From assembly GCA_942492205.1 (NCBI GenBank), contig CALODT010000001.1, forward strand, positions 372,001 through 436,000: a stretch of DNA of 64,000 nucleotides, written 5' to 3'. Origin of the DNA: UBA1847 sp942492205 (GTDB lineage: Bacteria; Pseudomonadota; Gammaproteobacteria; Steroidobacterales; Woeseiaceae). Shown here piece by piece: positions 18,793-27,516 of this stretch (position 1 is its first letter; each line of letters starts with the position of its first letter). The translations under genes and the position numbers were made by a program. The notes beneath the pieces are model-generated. The model had not been told where the DNA came from. It saw only the letters and a list, made by a program, of their open reading frames with translations, and did no database searches.

Positions 18793-19779
18793 ATGCAATA
18801 CAGAATACTCGGCAAGACAAGCAAGGAGCTTCCAGCGATAGGGCTGGGATGCATGGGATTGTCCGAGTTTTACGGTCCGCCGACCGAGAAGGGTGCAGCC
18901 ATCAAGTTGCTGCACGAGTCCATCGAGCTGGGCGTACAGCACTTCGACACAGCCGAGATGTACGGTATGGGCGCGAACGAAACCTTGCTCGGTGAGGCCT
19001 TTGTCGACCGACGCGAAAAGGTATTTATCGCAACCAAGTTTGGCCCGATGCGCGATCCCGAAACAGGCATCCCGACCGGCCTCGACGGCTCGCGGGAAAA
19101 CTGTCGCCGCGCTGTTGAAGGTTCGCTGCAGCGACTGCAGACGGACGTCATTGATCTTTACTACCTGCACCGCGTCGATCCGGCGACGCCGATCGAGGAG
19201 ACCGTTACCGCGATGGCGGAGCTCGTTGCCGAGGGCAAGGTTCGCGCTATCGGCCTGTCCGAGGCGTCAGCCGAGACGATCAGGCGTGCCGCAAAGATTC
19301 ATCCGGTCTCGGCGGTGCAGTCGGAGTACTCCATTTTCAGCCGCGACATTGAAGAAGCCGTCATCCCGGCCTGCATCGAAGTTGGCGCGACGCTCGTCGC
19401 GTATTCTCCGTTGGGACGGGGCATGCTCTCCGGCCGGTTCAAGGAGCAGGTTGCGCCGGGCGAAGGCGACTATCGGGCGATGACACCGCGATACCAGGGC
19501 GACGCTTACAAAGCTAACGTTGCACTCGTCGAAGAAATCGAGGCCATAGCCAGTGCGAAAGCTTGTCTGCCCGCGCAGATTGCGCTGGCATGGGTGCTTG
19601 GTCGCGGTGATCATGTGATGACGATTCCCGGCACGACGAAGCTTGAAAATCTCAAAGCAAACCTCGGCGCTTACGATATTTCACTGAGTGACAGTGAGCA
19701 AGAGTCGCTGGATCGACTCGCGGATCGGGTAAAAGGCGACCGTTACGACGAGCGCGGCATGTCGATTATCAATGGCTAG
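18793..19779 (+). CDS. Aldo/keto reductase
   Basis: A 328-residue TIM-barrel NADP-dependent oxidoreductase of the AKR13-like group. The catalytic tetrad is visible: Asp and Tyr in HFDTAEMYG, Lys in FIATKFGPM, His in YYLHRVD. The cofactor-binding end shows AWVLGRGDHVMTIPGTTKLENL. The physiological substrate is unknown. It lies 35 bases after the small membrane protein and its stop overlaps the next start (ATGGCTAG), so the run from hemG to 20200 may be one operon. Confidence 0.93.
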   Translation: MQYRILGKTSKELPAIGLGCMGLSEFYGPPTEKGAAIKLLHESIELGVQHFDTAEMYGMGANETLLGEAFVDRREKVFIATKFGPMRDPETGIPTGLDGSRENCRRAVEGSLQRLQTDVIDLYYLHRVDPATPIEETVTAMAELVAEGKVRAIGLSEASAETIRRAAKIHPVSAVQSEYSIFSRDIEEAVIPACIEVGATLVAYSPLGRGMLSGRFKEQVAPGEGDYRAMTPRYQGDAYKANVALVEEIEAIASAKACLPAQIALAWVLGRGDHVMTIPGTTKLENLKANLGAYDISLSDSEQESLDRLADRVKGDRYDERGMSIING

Positions 19780-20200
19780 GGACGTCAGGTCCCTGAGCAA
19801 GGAATCCCGTCTAGCATGGGGACTGATCTGTATCGCCATCGGTTGCTATCCGATCTCCATGGCGACTGGCCTGATCCCTGTCGAACCGGCGGAACAGATG
19901 GCGCCACCCTGGGTCGTCGCCGGAGCCGGAATCGCCTTTGTAATCGCGGGCTTCATGATCCTGCTCGCCAATCACACCCGCGCCAACGACCTGCTCGCTG
20001 GCGTGCTGTGCCTGCTGTTCGCGATCATGGGCGCATGGGTAGCGCTGTTCAGCTCAAGTGAGGGTTTCTCCGGAGGCCTGTTTTTTCTGCCAGACGAGCA
20101 GAACGTCACACTGGGGCGATGGGTCTTCGGCCTAGGCGCGCTGCTGAGCTTCGCGATTTGTCTGTACGCCTTTCGGCGCGCGGCTCAATCGTCCAGGTAG
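19772..20200 (+). CDS. Four-helix membrane protein of unknown function
   Basis: A 142-residue protein with four hydrophobic segments near residues 15-33, 46-66, 72-92 and 115-136 and a basic C-terminus. The start overlaps the end of the aldo/keto reductase gene by eight bases, suggesting translational coupling. Its last 16 bases overlap the convergent cysteine-synthase-like gene. I do not recognise a family. Confidence 0.7.
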   Translation: MARDVRSLSKESRLAWGLICIAIGCYPISMATGLIPVEPAEQMAPPWVVAGAGIAFVIAGFMILLANHTRANDLLAGVLCLLFAIMGAWVALFSSSEGFSGGLFFLPDEQNVTLGRWVFGLGALLSFAICLYAFRRAAQSSR

Positions 20201-21156
20201 TCCGCGTACGCTGAAATGTACTTGGCTGCGCTGTCAGCAGCGATCAGCACGGCGCGGCCCGTATTGCTCGCACCCATCTCGATAGCGGCGTGCAGCACCG
20301 CACCGGTCGTCGGACCCACCATCGCGCCGTCCGTGCGCGCGACTTTTATGCCCGCTTTGAAGGCATCTTCATCGCTGACAGAAATGATGTCGTCGAGCAA
20401 TTCACGATCGAGGATCGTCGGGAAGTACTCGTCCGGCAATCCGGTAATGCGTTTCAGGCCGGAGAGATGATGCTGCCGGCTGGCGGGTTCGACACCGATG
20501 ACCCGGATCGACGGGTTCATCTCTTTCAGGTATTTGCCGACGCCGCTGATGGTGCCGCCTGTTCCAATGCTGGCAAGGAAATAGTCGATATTGCCAGCGG
20601 TCTGGCGCCAGATCTCCGGACCGGTCGTGTGGTAGTGTGCGGCGACGTTGAGCAGGCTCTCGTACTGGTTCGGGCTGACATATTTGCCATCAAACGCCGG
20701 GCTTTCGACCATACTCTTGACGACCCCGCGCGCGCCTTCCGACGGGAAGATCGGGCATAGCTCGTCCTCTACTTCGATGAGCTCGGCGCCGAGGAAACGC
20801 AGCATCGCCTTCTTCTCCTCGGGCACGCCCTCGGGGACGGCGATTTCAATCGGTACATTGCGCGCGTTGGCGAGTGCGGCCAGCGCGATGCCGGTGTTGC
20901 CAGCCGACGGCTCAACCAGCGTCTGGCCCTCTTCCAGCTGCAGGCCGTTCAGCATGAAATGTGCGGTGCGGTCCTTGATTGAGCCGAACGGATTCATGCC
21001 CTCGAGCTTCAGCAGGATTTCGAAATCCGCATGCGGATTAAAGCGACCGCCGAGCCGGAGCATGGGCGTCGGGTTCTCGGGGCTCGGGATCAGATCCGCG
21101 ATCGAGTCGAATATCTGATCGTCGTAGCCGTACAGGTCTTCAATGCGGGCAGCCAT
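20185..21156 (-). CDS. PLP-dependent cysteine synthase family protein
   Basis: A 323-residue fold-type II PLP enzyme. The Schiff-base lysine is Lys61 in NPFGSIKDRTA; SAGNTGIALAALA binds the substrate carboxylate, and GTGGTISGVGKYLKE binds the PLP phosphate. The family includes O-acetylserine sulfhydrylases and cystathionine beta-synthases. This one differs from CysK and CysM in its N-terminal 20 residues and its C-terminus, so the substrate is open. The ATG at 21156 lacks a clear ribosome-binding site but gives a normal length; the frame continues 12 codons upstream. Confidence 0.88.
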   Translation of the reverse strand: MAARIEDLYGYDDQIFDSIADLIPSPENPTPMLRLGGRFNPHADFEILLKLEGMNPFGSIKDRTAHFMLNGLQLEEGQTLVEPSAGNTGIALAALANARNVPIEIAVPEGVPEEKKAMLRFLGAELIEVEDELCPIFPSEGARGVVKSMVESPAFDGKYVSPNQYESLLNVAAHYHTTGPEIWRQTAGNIDYFLASIGTGGTISGVGKYLKEMNPSIRVIGVEPASRQHHLSGLKRITGLPDEYFPTILDRELLDDIISVSDEDAFKAGIKVARTDGAMVGPTTGAVLHAAIEMGASNTGRAVLIAADSAAKYISAYADYLDD

Positions 21157-21304
21157 GACAACGCAGTCTAACCAGAAGAGGTTGTTGAGCAACGTATTGC
21201 CGAGATGGCTTGGCTATACCGTTATACGTTTTGTGAATAACAGTCGCGCTCGTCCGTCTTGCACCGAACATGAGGATGGCCCGCTTATTCCGGGTAGCGT
21301 ATCG

Positions 21305-21787
21305 CTACCTGATCGCAATCTCGTACATGGGCAACAGCCTGCCGGCGATACTGCCCGACTCGCGTGAGCCAATCAGCCGCGCACCGGCCGCCAGGTAGAA
21401 CTCCTCTGCGTGGGGGTCGCCTTGTATAAGCAGCGTCGTTCCGGACCGTGTCGCGACCAGGGCTAACGCGTGCTCAAGGAGAACGCGACCGATGCCGGAG
21501 CCGATATGCTGTGGCTCGACGAACAGCGCATGCAGCTCGAAGGCGCTCGCGGAAACCGGTGCGAGCGCATAGAACCCCGCGATCTTGCCGCTGCGCTCGG
21601 CGACAACAACGTCCATCTGCTCGCCTTCAATCTGCTGTGGGCGAATCGTGAGTTCGGCAGCGCAAGCGGCCAGGAACGCCTCGGAGTACCCCCAGTGGCC
21701 TTTGGATCGCAGCGCGAGGCCGGACAGGTGTTCCGCCTCATGCGGCCTGGCTTCGCGGATCGAGATGGGAGCTGCCTCGATACTCAT
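21305..21787 (-). CDS. GNAT family N-acetyltransferase
   Basis: A 160-residue acetyltransferase. The acetyl-CoA pyrophosphate loop is in the segment LFVEPQHIGSGIGRVLLEHA (Q/R-x-x-G-x-G/A pattern), followed by FYLAAGARLIGSRESGSIAGR, the usual GNAT C-terminal part. The ATG overlaps the stop of the upstream flavoprotein gene as ATGA, so translation is coupled. A perfect hairpin (GGTAGCG-TAT-CGCTACC, 21293-21309) covers its end but has no T tract. The substrate is unknown. Confidence 0.87.
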   Translation of the reverse strand: MSIEAAPISIREARPHEAEHLSGLALRSKGHWGYSEAFLAACAAELTIRPQQIEGEQMDVVVAERSGKIAGFYALAPVSASAFELHALFVEPQHIGSGIGRVLLEHALALVATRSGTTLLIQGDPHAEEFYLAAGARLIGSRESGSIAGRLLPMYEIAIR

Positions 21788-22968
21788 GCGACCTGGCCCG
21801 CTGCCCAGCCCGATGACCACGCCCACTGGAAATTGAAACCGCCGAGGTGACCGGTGACGTCGACGACTTCGCCGATGAAGTACAGGCCGGCCTGCAAACC
21901 GGATTCCATCGTCTTGGAAGACAGTTCAGTGGTGTCCACGCCGCCGAGCGTCACCTCTGCCGTGCGGTATCCCTCCGTGGCCGCCGGTTTCAGGGACCAG
22001 TGGCCGAGGTCCTGTGCAATGCGATTCAGCTCGTCATCCGCAATATCCGCGAGCGGCGTATCGGCCCGATTCGGCCATATCAAACCCTGCAGCTCGCCGA
22101 CCAGCGCGCGGGGCAGCACCGTGGTCAGTACGGTACGGATCAAGGACCTGGGTTGCGATCGTTTCGCATCGAGCAGGATGCTGGACGCGTCCTTCCCGGG
22201 CATGAGGTCGACCACGATCTCGTCGCCCGGGGACCAGTAACTTGATACCTGCAGGATAGCGGGGCCGCTCATACCGCGGTGGGTGAAAAGAATATCCTCG
22301 GTAAACGAAGCGCCATCAACACTAACCGTGGCGTTGGTGCTGACGCCAGACAGCCGCCCGGTCATTTCGTGGACGGCGCCGCTGAACGTAAAGGGCACGA
22401 GCCCGGCGCAGGTCTCATGCACGGCGTGCCCGAACTGCCGGGCGAGTTGATACCCGAGTCCCGACGCCCCCATCTTCGGAATAGACAGGCCGCCTGACGC
22501 GACAACCAGGGATCCGGACCGAAAGGCGCCCTTGTTAGAAGTCACGACGAAGCTCTTATCGAAAGCGACCGAGTCGATGTTGCAGTCGGTAGTGATTTTC
22601 ACGCCCGCGCTGTCACATTCGGCGAGCAGCATCGCTACGATGTCCTTGGAGGAGTTGTCGCAAAACAACTGGCCCAGGGTCTTCTCGTGATAGGGGATGC
22701 CGTGCTTTTCGACCAGCGCGATGAAGTCCCATTGCGTGTAGCGAGACAGGGCGGAAATGCAGAAGTGCGGGTTGTGCGAGATAAATCGCGACGGTTCGCA
22801 GTGCAGGTTGGTGAAATTACAGCGGCCGCCACCGGACATCAGGATCTTCTTGCCGACCTTGTTCGACCCCTCGAGCACGACAACGCGGCGGCCACGATTA
22901 CCGGCGGTAATCGCGCACATCAATCCGGCGGCGCCACCGCCAATAATGATCACGTCATGTGTTGTCAT
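21784..22968 (-). CDS. NAD(P)/FAD-dependent oxidoreductase, BaiN/HI0933 family
   Basis: A 394-residue flavoprotein. The N-terminal FAD dinucleotide-binding motif is VIIIGGGAAGLMCAITAGNRG followed by an acidic residue in VVVLEGS. KKILMSGGGRCNFTN is the family signature, and a C-terminal FAD contact lies in GLYFIGEVVDVTGHLGGFN. Family members include YhiN and the bile-acid enzyme BaiN; the role of the gammaproteobacterial ones is unclear. It is the first gene of a two-gene unit with the acetyltransferase. Confidence 0.92.
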   Translation of the reverse strand: MTTHDVIIIGGGAAGLMCAITAGNRGRRVVVLEGSNKVGKKILMSGGGRCNFTNLHCEPSRFISHNPHFCISALSRYTQWDFIALVEKHGIPYHEKTLGQLFCDNSSKDIVAMLLAECDSAGVKITTDCNIDSVAFDKSFVVTSNKGAFRSGSLVVASGGLSIPKMGASGLGYQLARQFGHAVHETCAGLVPFTFSGAVHEMTGRLSGVSTNATVSVDGASFTEDILFTHRGMSGPAILQVSSYWSPGDEIVVDLMPGKDASSILLDAKRSQPRSLIRTVLTTVLPRALVGELQGLIWPNRADTPLADIADDELNRIAQDLGHWSLKPAATEGYRTAEVTLGGVDTTELSSKTMESGLQAGLYFIGEVVDVTGHLGGFNFQWAWSSGWAAGQVA

Positions 22969-23186
22969 GGCAGGAGGATAGCAGGCCCGGGTGGAGGCCA
23001 GTGCTACGCGCCTCGAACACGACTATTTCGGGCCGAATCGGCCACAAACGGTTGATGCCGAGGCCGGGCTGGCAGCGGACAATGTTCCCTGCATGCACTG
23101 CGGCGGACACAGACGCCGCAGTGGCCCTGAATCGACTTACCGGACTCAGGGATAAATCAGGGACAGATAATCTTCAGGAGAGAGGC

Positions 23187-23615
23187 GTGAAAAAGAAGAC
23201 ATGGATAGCGTTGTTGCTGGTTGCCAGCCAACTGGTTTTTCAGACCGAGGCCTCGGCGCGCAGGATAATTCTCGATACGGTAACGGATAACGGCACGTCG
23301 GCGACGGGTTGCAGGAAGAGAAAGACCTCGTCTTTTCTTACCGTGCCCAGCAAGAGTTATCACTCGATGGGCATTGATTCGCTGCACTGGATCGTCCGCA
23401 ATGGCCGGATTGGCGGCATTCACCAGGGCGACAACTACGGCTGGGTAGTTGTCGGCGAAAGCCAGCTTGTCGAATCGGACTCCGTCACGATTCTACCCAG
23501 CTATAAAGGTGCACAAGTGCACATGGAGACCGAGTACTGGGCTTTCTTCTGCGGCACGGCGGGCGGTCAGCTGAGGGAGATCAATGCTCGCAGAAGAGCA
23601 TCGGATGAGTGCTGA
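23187..23615 (+). CDS. Exported protein of unknown function
   Basis: A 142-residue protein starting with GTG at 23187, preceded by CAGGAGAGAGG. It has a clear signal peptide (MKKKTWIALLLVASQLVFQ, cleavage near EASA). The mature part is about 118 residues with two cysteines (in TGCRKRK and FFCGTAGG) that could form a disulfide. No known family recognised. It begins 17 bases before the next exported protein, so the two are probably co-expressed. Confidence 0.65.
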   Translation: MKKKTWIALLLVASQLVFQTEASARRIILDTVTDNGTSATGCRKRKTSSFLTVPSKSYHSMGIDSLHWIVRNGRIGGIHQGDNYGWVVVGESQLVESDSVTILPSYKGAQVHMETEYWAFFCGTAGGQLREINARRRASDEC

Positions 23616-23632
23616 AGCACGAGGAGATTGAC

Positions 23633-24367
23633 ATGAAGAAAATGAACAGCGTACTAACATTCTCGGCCCTTGCTTTGGTCGCGTGTTTTCAATGGGCTCA
23701 CGCGACGGAATCCGGGATTCGCATGATAGTCCTCACCGATAAGGCGGAGAAAACGGCCGTCAACGAGGCGGCAGCGCAAAGCAGGGAAAGGGCTAAAAGC
23801 AGAGACGCGATGCGGCAGCAAATACTGGAGGACATCCGGAGGCAGCGGCTGGAGATGGCGAACAACGGTTTCGTCATCGGAACAGACGCGTTGATGACGA
23901 ACAAAGATAAGTACCCGGACGAACTGATCAAGCACCAGGCTATCACGGGTAACACCTACGATTCGGTGCTGCCTGATTTCGCGTATCCGGCAAGAAACCT
24001 CACTGACTCGCCTTTTCGAAAGGGGCGGCTGCTGGGCTTCATGCCGCTCAGGTCCGGTGACAACAAGGTCCATGAAGTGGTCTGGGCTTTTTCGATTCGT
24101 GGCCTGGGCAAGGTCATTGTTGAAGAGCTGAGCTATGCCACGGTCCCGAATGTAACCATCGCTGTAGCCGAACCGTCAGGAAACATACAGATCAACGGTA
24201 ACCCCGGCACGTACATGGTGATGACGGACAAGAAGCGCAAGCGGGGAGTCACGACAATAGAGTTCATGACCGCCGGCAAGCTCTTTACCCTGACCGCGTA
24301 CAAACCCGTCATGAGAGACAGCAAGCGATTCAAGCGTCTCATCAAGCTGGCGGAATCGCTGTATTAG
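23633..24367 (+). CDS. Exported protein of unknown function
   Basis: A 244-residue protein; the ATG at 23633 follows GAGGAG at six bases. The signal peptide is about residues 1-25 (SVLTFSALALVACFQWAHA). A charged helical stretch follows (residues 35-75, many Arg, Glu and Gln, likely coiled coil), then a beta-rich domain up to the C-terminus. No family recognised. It sits behind another exported orphan with 17 bases between. Confidence 0.68.
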   Translation: MKKMNSVLTFSALALVACFQWAHATESGIRMIVLTDKAEKTAVNEAAAQSRERAKSRDAMRQQILEDIRRQRLEMANNGFVIGTDALMTNKDKYPDELIKHQAITGNTYDSVLPDFAYPARNLTDSPFRKGRLLGFMPLRSGDNKVHEVVWAFSIRGLGKVIVEELSYATVPNVTIAVAEPSGNIQINGNPGTYMVMTDKKRKRGVTTIEFMTAGKLFTLTAYKPVMRDSKRFKRLIKLAESLY

Positions 24368-24597
24368 TCCAGGATTTCCCTGTCGAAGAGGAGCGATGGA
24401 TGGGGGAGCCGTGGATGAGCTATCGTGCTGTCGGATATTTCCATCGCGCTGCTGAGCAAGGGAGGGCGGATTGGAGAATGTGCGCCCCTTTCCTCGATCA
24501 GGATTTTCCTGGTGTGATAAAGAGGTTGGCGTAGGTCGCTCCCTGTAAAGACCTCTGGGGGCTGCCGGGTGCAGTGCAGTAACCTGGGAACGCGTTT

Positions 24598-25092
24598 ATG
24601 AAAACAACAGTGATGATCATGTTGCTGGCGGTACTTACGTCGGCCTCTGCTATCGCAGACGAGGAGGTGCCGCCAAGATTCCGGATTGCCGTCGAGGTCA
24701 CCGTGCCTGACGATGATCTCCGCGAGCGTGTAACCGGCTACTTGAGCAGTGAATTGCAGAGTCTGCGTGACGTGGCGGTAACGTCGGAGCACCCGGACTA
24801 CAAGTTATTTGCCATGGTCATGCAGGTGGCCACCTCGGACGACCGACGCATGGCCTACGTTCTCTCGGTCTCTGTCGCCGGTTTCTTCCCCGGTGGTTAT
24901 TTCGATTCAATTCTGAGAGATGACCTGGCCAATGCCAATGAGATCAAGCAGAGATTGGGAGAGGTGACGGTATATCGAAATCAGTTCATGTCATTGGCCG
25001 GCCCGACCGAAGCAAACCTGCAACAGGTGGCGAAAAACGTCGTTGCGAAGTTCAACTACCATGTCCTTGGGCCAGAAAGGAGTGAGCACTGA
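24598..25092 (+). CDS. Exported protein of unknown function
   Basis: A 164-residue protein with a signal peptide (MKTTVMIMLLAVLTSASAIA). The mature part has an alternating alpha/beta pattern (RFRIAVEVTVPDDDLRERVTGYLSSEL) that resembles small periplasmic domains for which I cannot name a family. There is no strong ribosome-binding site before the ATG. The 230 bases before it hold no gene I can see, so it may have its own promoter. Confidence 0.6.
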   Translation: MKTTVMIMLLAVLTSASAIADEEVPPRFRIAVEVTVPDDDLRERVTGYLSSELQSLRDVAVTSEHPDYKLFAMVMQVATSDDRRMAYVLSVSVAGFFPGGYFDSILRDDLANANEIKQRLGEVTVYRNQFMSLAGPTEANLQQVAKNVVAKFNYHVLGPERSEH

Positions 25093-25182
25093 CCGGCCTG
25101 GAAAATGTACGACCATCAGGCTCGGATCCAAAAACACACTCTGATGGTATCGGGAACGAATTTTGGCGAGGCAGCGACGTCT

Positions 25183-25503
25183 TTACTTCTTTTTCGCCTT
25201 TTTCCTGGCCTTTTTCGCAGTGACTTTCTTCTTGGCGACTTTTTTCACCGTTACTTTTTTGGCCTTTTTCTTGGCTTTCTTTTTCGCAGGCTTCCTGGCA
25301 GCGCCCTTGGCTACGCTTGTGGCAGGCGCCGGCTTGTTGCTGCCGAGAATTGAATCAACTTCTTGCTCCGCCGTGAGCCAGTCCGATAGTTCATGGCCGG
25401 GCTGAAAGTTTCGCCGTTCAGCGATGAAGTAGGCTGCTTCCGCGATCATAGCCGCTCGCTTGTCCGCACGTGCTCGGGCTGCGGCCGTCAATTTGGCTCC
25501 CAT
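25183..25503 (-). CDS. DUF2934 protein with histone-like Lys/Ala tail
   Basis: A 106-residue cytoplasmic protein. Residues about 17-50 (AAMIAEAAYFIAERR and LSDWLTAEQEVD) match the DUF2934 domain found in small plant-associated and marine proteobacterial proteins. Residues 62-106 are almost only Lys, Ala, Val, Arg and Pro in repeats such as KKAKKKAKKVTVKKVAKKK, like the C-terminus of histone H1 and the bacterial AlgP/HctB proteins, so nucleic-acid binding is likely by analogy. GAGGAG stands upstream of the ATG. The low-complexity tail makes its exact length unstable in evolution. Confidence 0.82.
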   Translation of the reverse strand: MGAKLTAAARARADKRAAMIAEAAYFIAERRNFQPGHELSDWLTAEQEVDSILGSNKPAPATSVAKGAARKPAKKKAKKKAKKVTVKKVAKKKVTAKKARKKAKKK

Positions 25504-25843
25504 TTGTAGATTCTCCTCACTCTGGTGTCGTACTCAACGTTTCGTTCCTGCAGAATTCGTGCCACCAGCCACGGCAACCGCCTGCGCGGCAGGAGTGCGC
25601 TTACGCATCCAGTATCGGGACAAACTTGTTAGAGGTTGGCGCATTGTTCGCCGAACATGCACCATCTTGGGGCGACATTGCTGAATGTAAAGGCTGCTAC
25701 CAGAGACAAGAACTTGCCTTTCTTTGCGACGCACAGGGATGTAGCCAAGGTCTTGCGCACGTCGGCTTCTGGTCGAAACCCCCAGCCCGTTGATAATCTG
25801 ATGCACGTCTGCAGCTGACCCAGAGCGGACCGTGGTCAGATGC
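25504..25843. other. Gene-free stretch in accessory region
   Basis: These 340 bases hold only open frames of unlikely composition on both strands. Near 25815-25830 is CTGACCCAGAGCGGAC, one of several TGACCC/GGGTCA-containing pieces scattered between the genes from here to 29000. The rest shows nothing I can name and looks like decayed sequence. Confidence 0.4.
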
Positions 25844-26230
25844 CTATTTGATGAGCTCTCGAACCGTAGCGCTGTCGACGTGTTGCAGGAAGGACGTGGC
25901 TTTTCCGTCAGCCAGTGTCCACACGTGTGCCATCCTGACTTCGCAAGGCTCACCGGTCTGCTTGTGGTTCCAGGTGTATTTGCCATCGGCAATAACCGTA
26001 TCACCGTCAGCGACAAGTCGATCAACCACAACTGCCCAGTTGTCGCTAAATTCGCCAAGACGCATGAATACGTTCTCGACCACAGCCTGAGGACCAATGT
26101 AGGTGCCGGCCAGAGGAAATCCATCGGACTCAGTCCAGGTGATGTTGTCGTCAAATGCCGCGGTGACTGCAGCCACGTCGCCAGTTGCGAAGTTTTGATA
26201 AAGCCCTTGGATGATTTCTTTGTTGGCCAC
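25844..26230 (-). CDS. SnoaL/NTF2-like nuclear transport factor 2 family protein
   Basis: A 128-residue cone-shaped alpha+beta-fold protein. VANKEIIQGLYQNFATGDVAAVTAAFDDNITWTES is the standard start of this family, and the C-terminal strand pattern (VWTLADGKATSFLQHVDSATV) fits. Family members range from ketosteroid isomerase-like enzymes to ligand-binding proteins, so the function is open. The start is taken as GTG at 26230 because AAGGAA lies five bases upstream; the frame runs 26 codons further without such a site. Confidence 0.85.
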   Translation of the reverse strand: MANKEIIQGLYQNFATGDVAAVTAAFDDNITWTESDGFPLAGTYIGPQAVVENVFMRLGEFSDNWAVVVDRLVADGDTVIADGKYTWNHKQTGEPCEVRMAHVWTLADGKATSFLQHVDSATVRELIK

Positions 26231-26405
26231 GCTATTTCCTTCTTGTTCTTTGTCATTGAAGTTAATGAGTATAGCGGATGATCCAGCCATGCAGCTTGGT
26301 CGCAGCATCCGCTTTTGGCAGTAAGGCGACGGTCGATATGTTCGGGCTATGTCTCGAAGGCGTTTCTACCCACCAGGCGTACCGGCATCACAGGCGGTTG
26401 TGACA

Positions 26406-27155
26406 TTATCTCGTAGTCGCGTGATCGATCTCGAGAAGCCGATCGAGCAACTGATGGATTGCCTGAAGATGATTCCATTCTGCCTCTGTGCTTGATCTGT
26501 ACAATGCATCGTAGGCGTCGACATTGATCGCGAAGTCGTTGAGAAAACCCTGGCTTTGAAGCATGGCTGGCAAGTCGCAATGCCAACGAAGCCGAACTTC
26601 ATTGTCCTGATTGTTCCAGTTACTTTGCACTTGAATGGCATCCGGGTACTTGCCGGATAGCAAGATGGAGGGCGTCAGCGCCAGGTTCACAAGGGTATTG
26701 TCGGTCTTTTCGGACAGTTGTTGGACTTTGATCAGCGCAAACCGCAACTCCGCGCTTCGAATGATGGCGAATCGACCGGTCGCAAACAGTTCCTCTAGCG
26801 ATGTGAGCTGGAACGTGTGTGGCACCAGGAATGCAGACGCACCGATCGCTCTACATTCTTCCTCCGATAGCGTATCTGCGTCGTCTTGCCGAGCCAACAT
26901 GTCCACGGCGCGAAGCATATTCTCCATCCTCTCCTTGGTGCTTCGGATATTGGTTGCGTATAGATCGAAAGCGGCCTCCAGTTCCCCATGCAGTTGAATC
27001 AGGAATTCGCGCTCGTCAACTCGGTCCTGCCGCGATTCGTTCCACGCATCGACACGCAGACCGAGGAGTACTCCGATCGCCAGAACTGCCATCTCGACCA
27101 GCAAGAGCGACCAGTCAAGCTTCCGTAGCGATCCAGCAAGTCTTCTTACAATCAC
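26406..27155 (-). CDS. Membrane-anchored protein of unknown function (DUF6090-like)
   Basis: A 249-residue protein with one N-terminal membrane segment (residues about 17-36, SLLLVEMAVLAIGVLLGLRV) followed at once by DAWNESRQDRVDEREFL and a long helical, probably cytoplasmic domain. This layout (xxE-hydrophobic-VIGVLLAL-x-x-x-W-N/Q) is that of the DUF6090-like group. A second protein of the same length and layout is encoded at 27517 on the other strand. The start is GTG at 27155 with weak support. Function unknown. Confidence 0.7.
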   Translation of the reverse strand: MIVRRLAGSLRKLDWSLLLVEMAVLAIGVLLGLRVDAWNESRQDRVDEREFLIQLHGELEAAFDLYATNIRSTKERMENMLRAVDMLARQDDADTLSEEECRAIGASAFLVPHTFQLTSLEELFATGRFAIIRSAELRFALIKVQQLSEKTDNTLVNLALTPSILLSGKYPDAIQVQSNWNNQDNEVRLRWHCDLPAMLQSQGFLNDFAINVDAYDALYRSSTEAEWNHLQAIHQLLDRLLEIDHATTR

Positions 27156-27516
27156 AAAGGTTCCGCTCTTTGCAGGGATGGACGCAAGACTGTGAGTGTC
27201 TCCGGCGCCGACTTCGATTGTAAAGCATTTCTAGATGACGGGTTCGTTCATAGAAACGCTTCGAAGATCATCGATTTCCAATCCAGAAGCGCCAACCATG
27301 AGTGGCGACTACTGGGCGTCAGCAGTGGACCGGGTAATAGATTGCTGAACGAATCCTTTTGCCCCAGAGCTGACCTTGATCTCAACGGCCAGTTTGGGTC
27401 AGTGCTTGCCTCTGGCATTCTTGCTCTGGCCGTTGCCTGCGACCAGCAACTGTCCCCCATGGGATTTAAAGAATCGTGGCCAGAATCGCCACCTCTAAAT
27501 TGGTAGTATTTCGATC
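27156..27516. other. Divergent intergenic region between the two DUF6090-like genes
   Basis: These 361 bases separate two divergent genes and should hold both promoters, but I cannot point to a clear -35/-10 pair. An open frame (27192-27506) has an unnatural composition and no ribosome-binding site. AGTTTGGGTCAGTGC (27391-27405) and CTGGCCGT (27426-27433) recur between other genes of this region. Confidence 0.4.

Noticed and set aside
25534..26256. 240-codon minus-strand frame in the accessory region
   Set aside because: It runs out of frame through the SnoaL-like gene, and the remainder has an unnatural composition.
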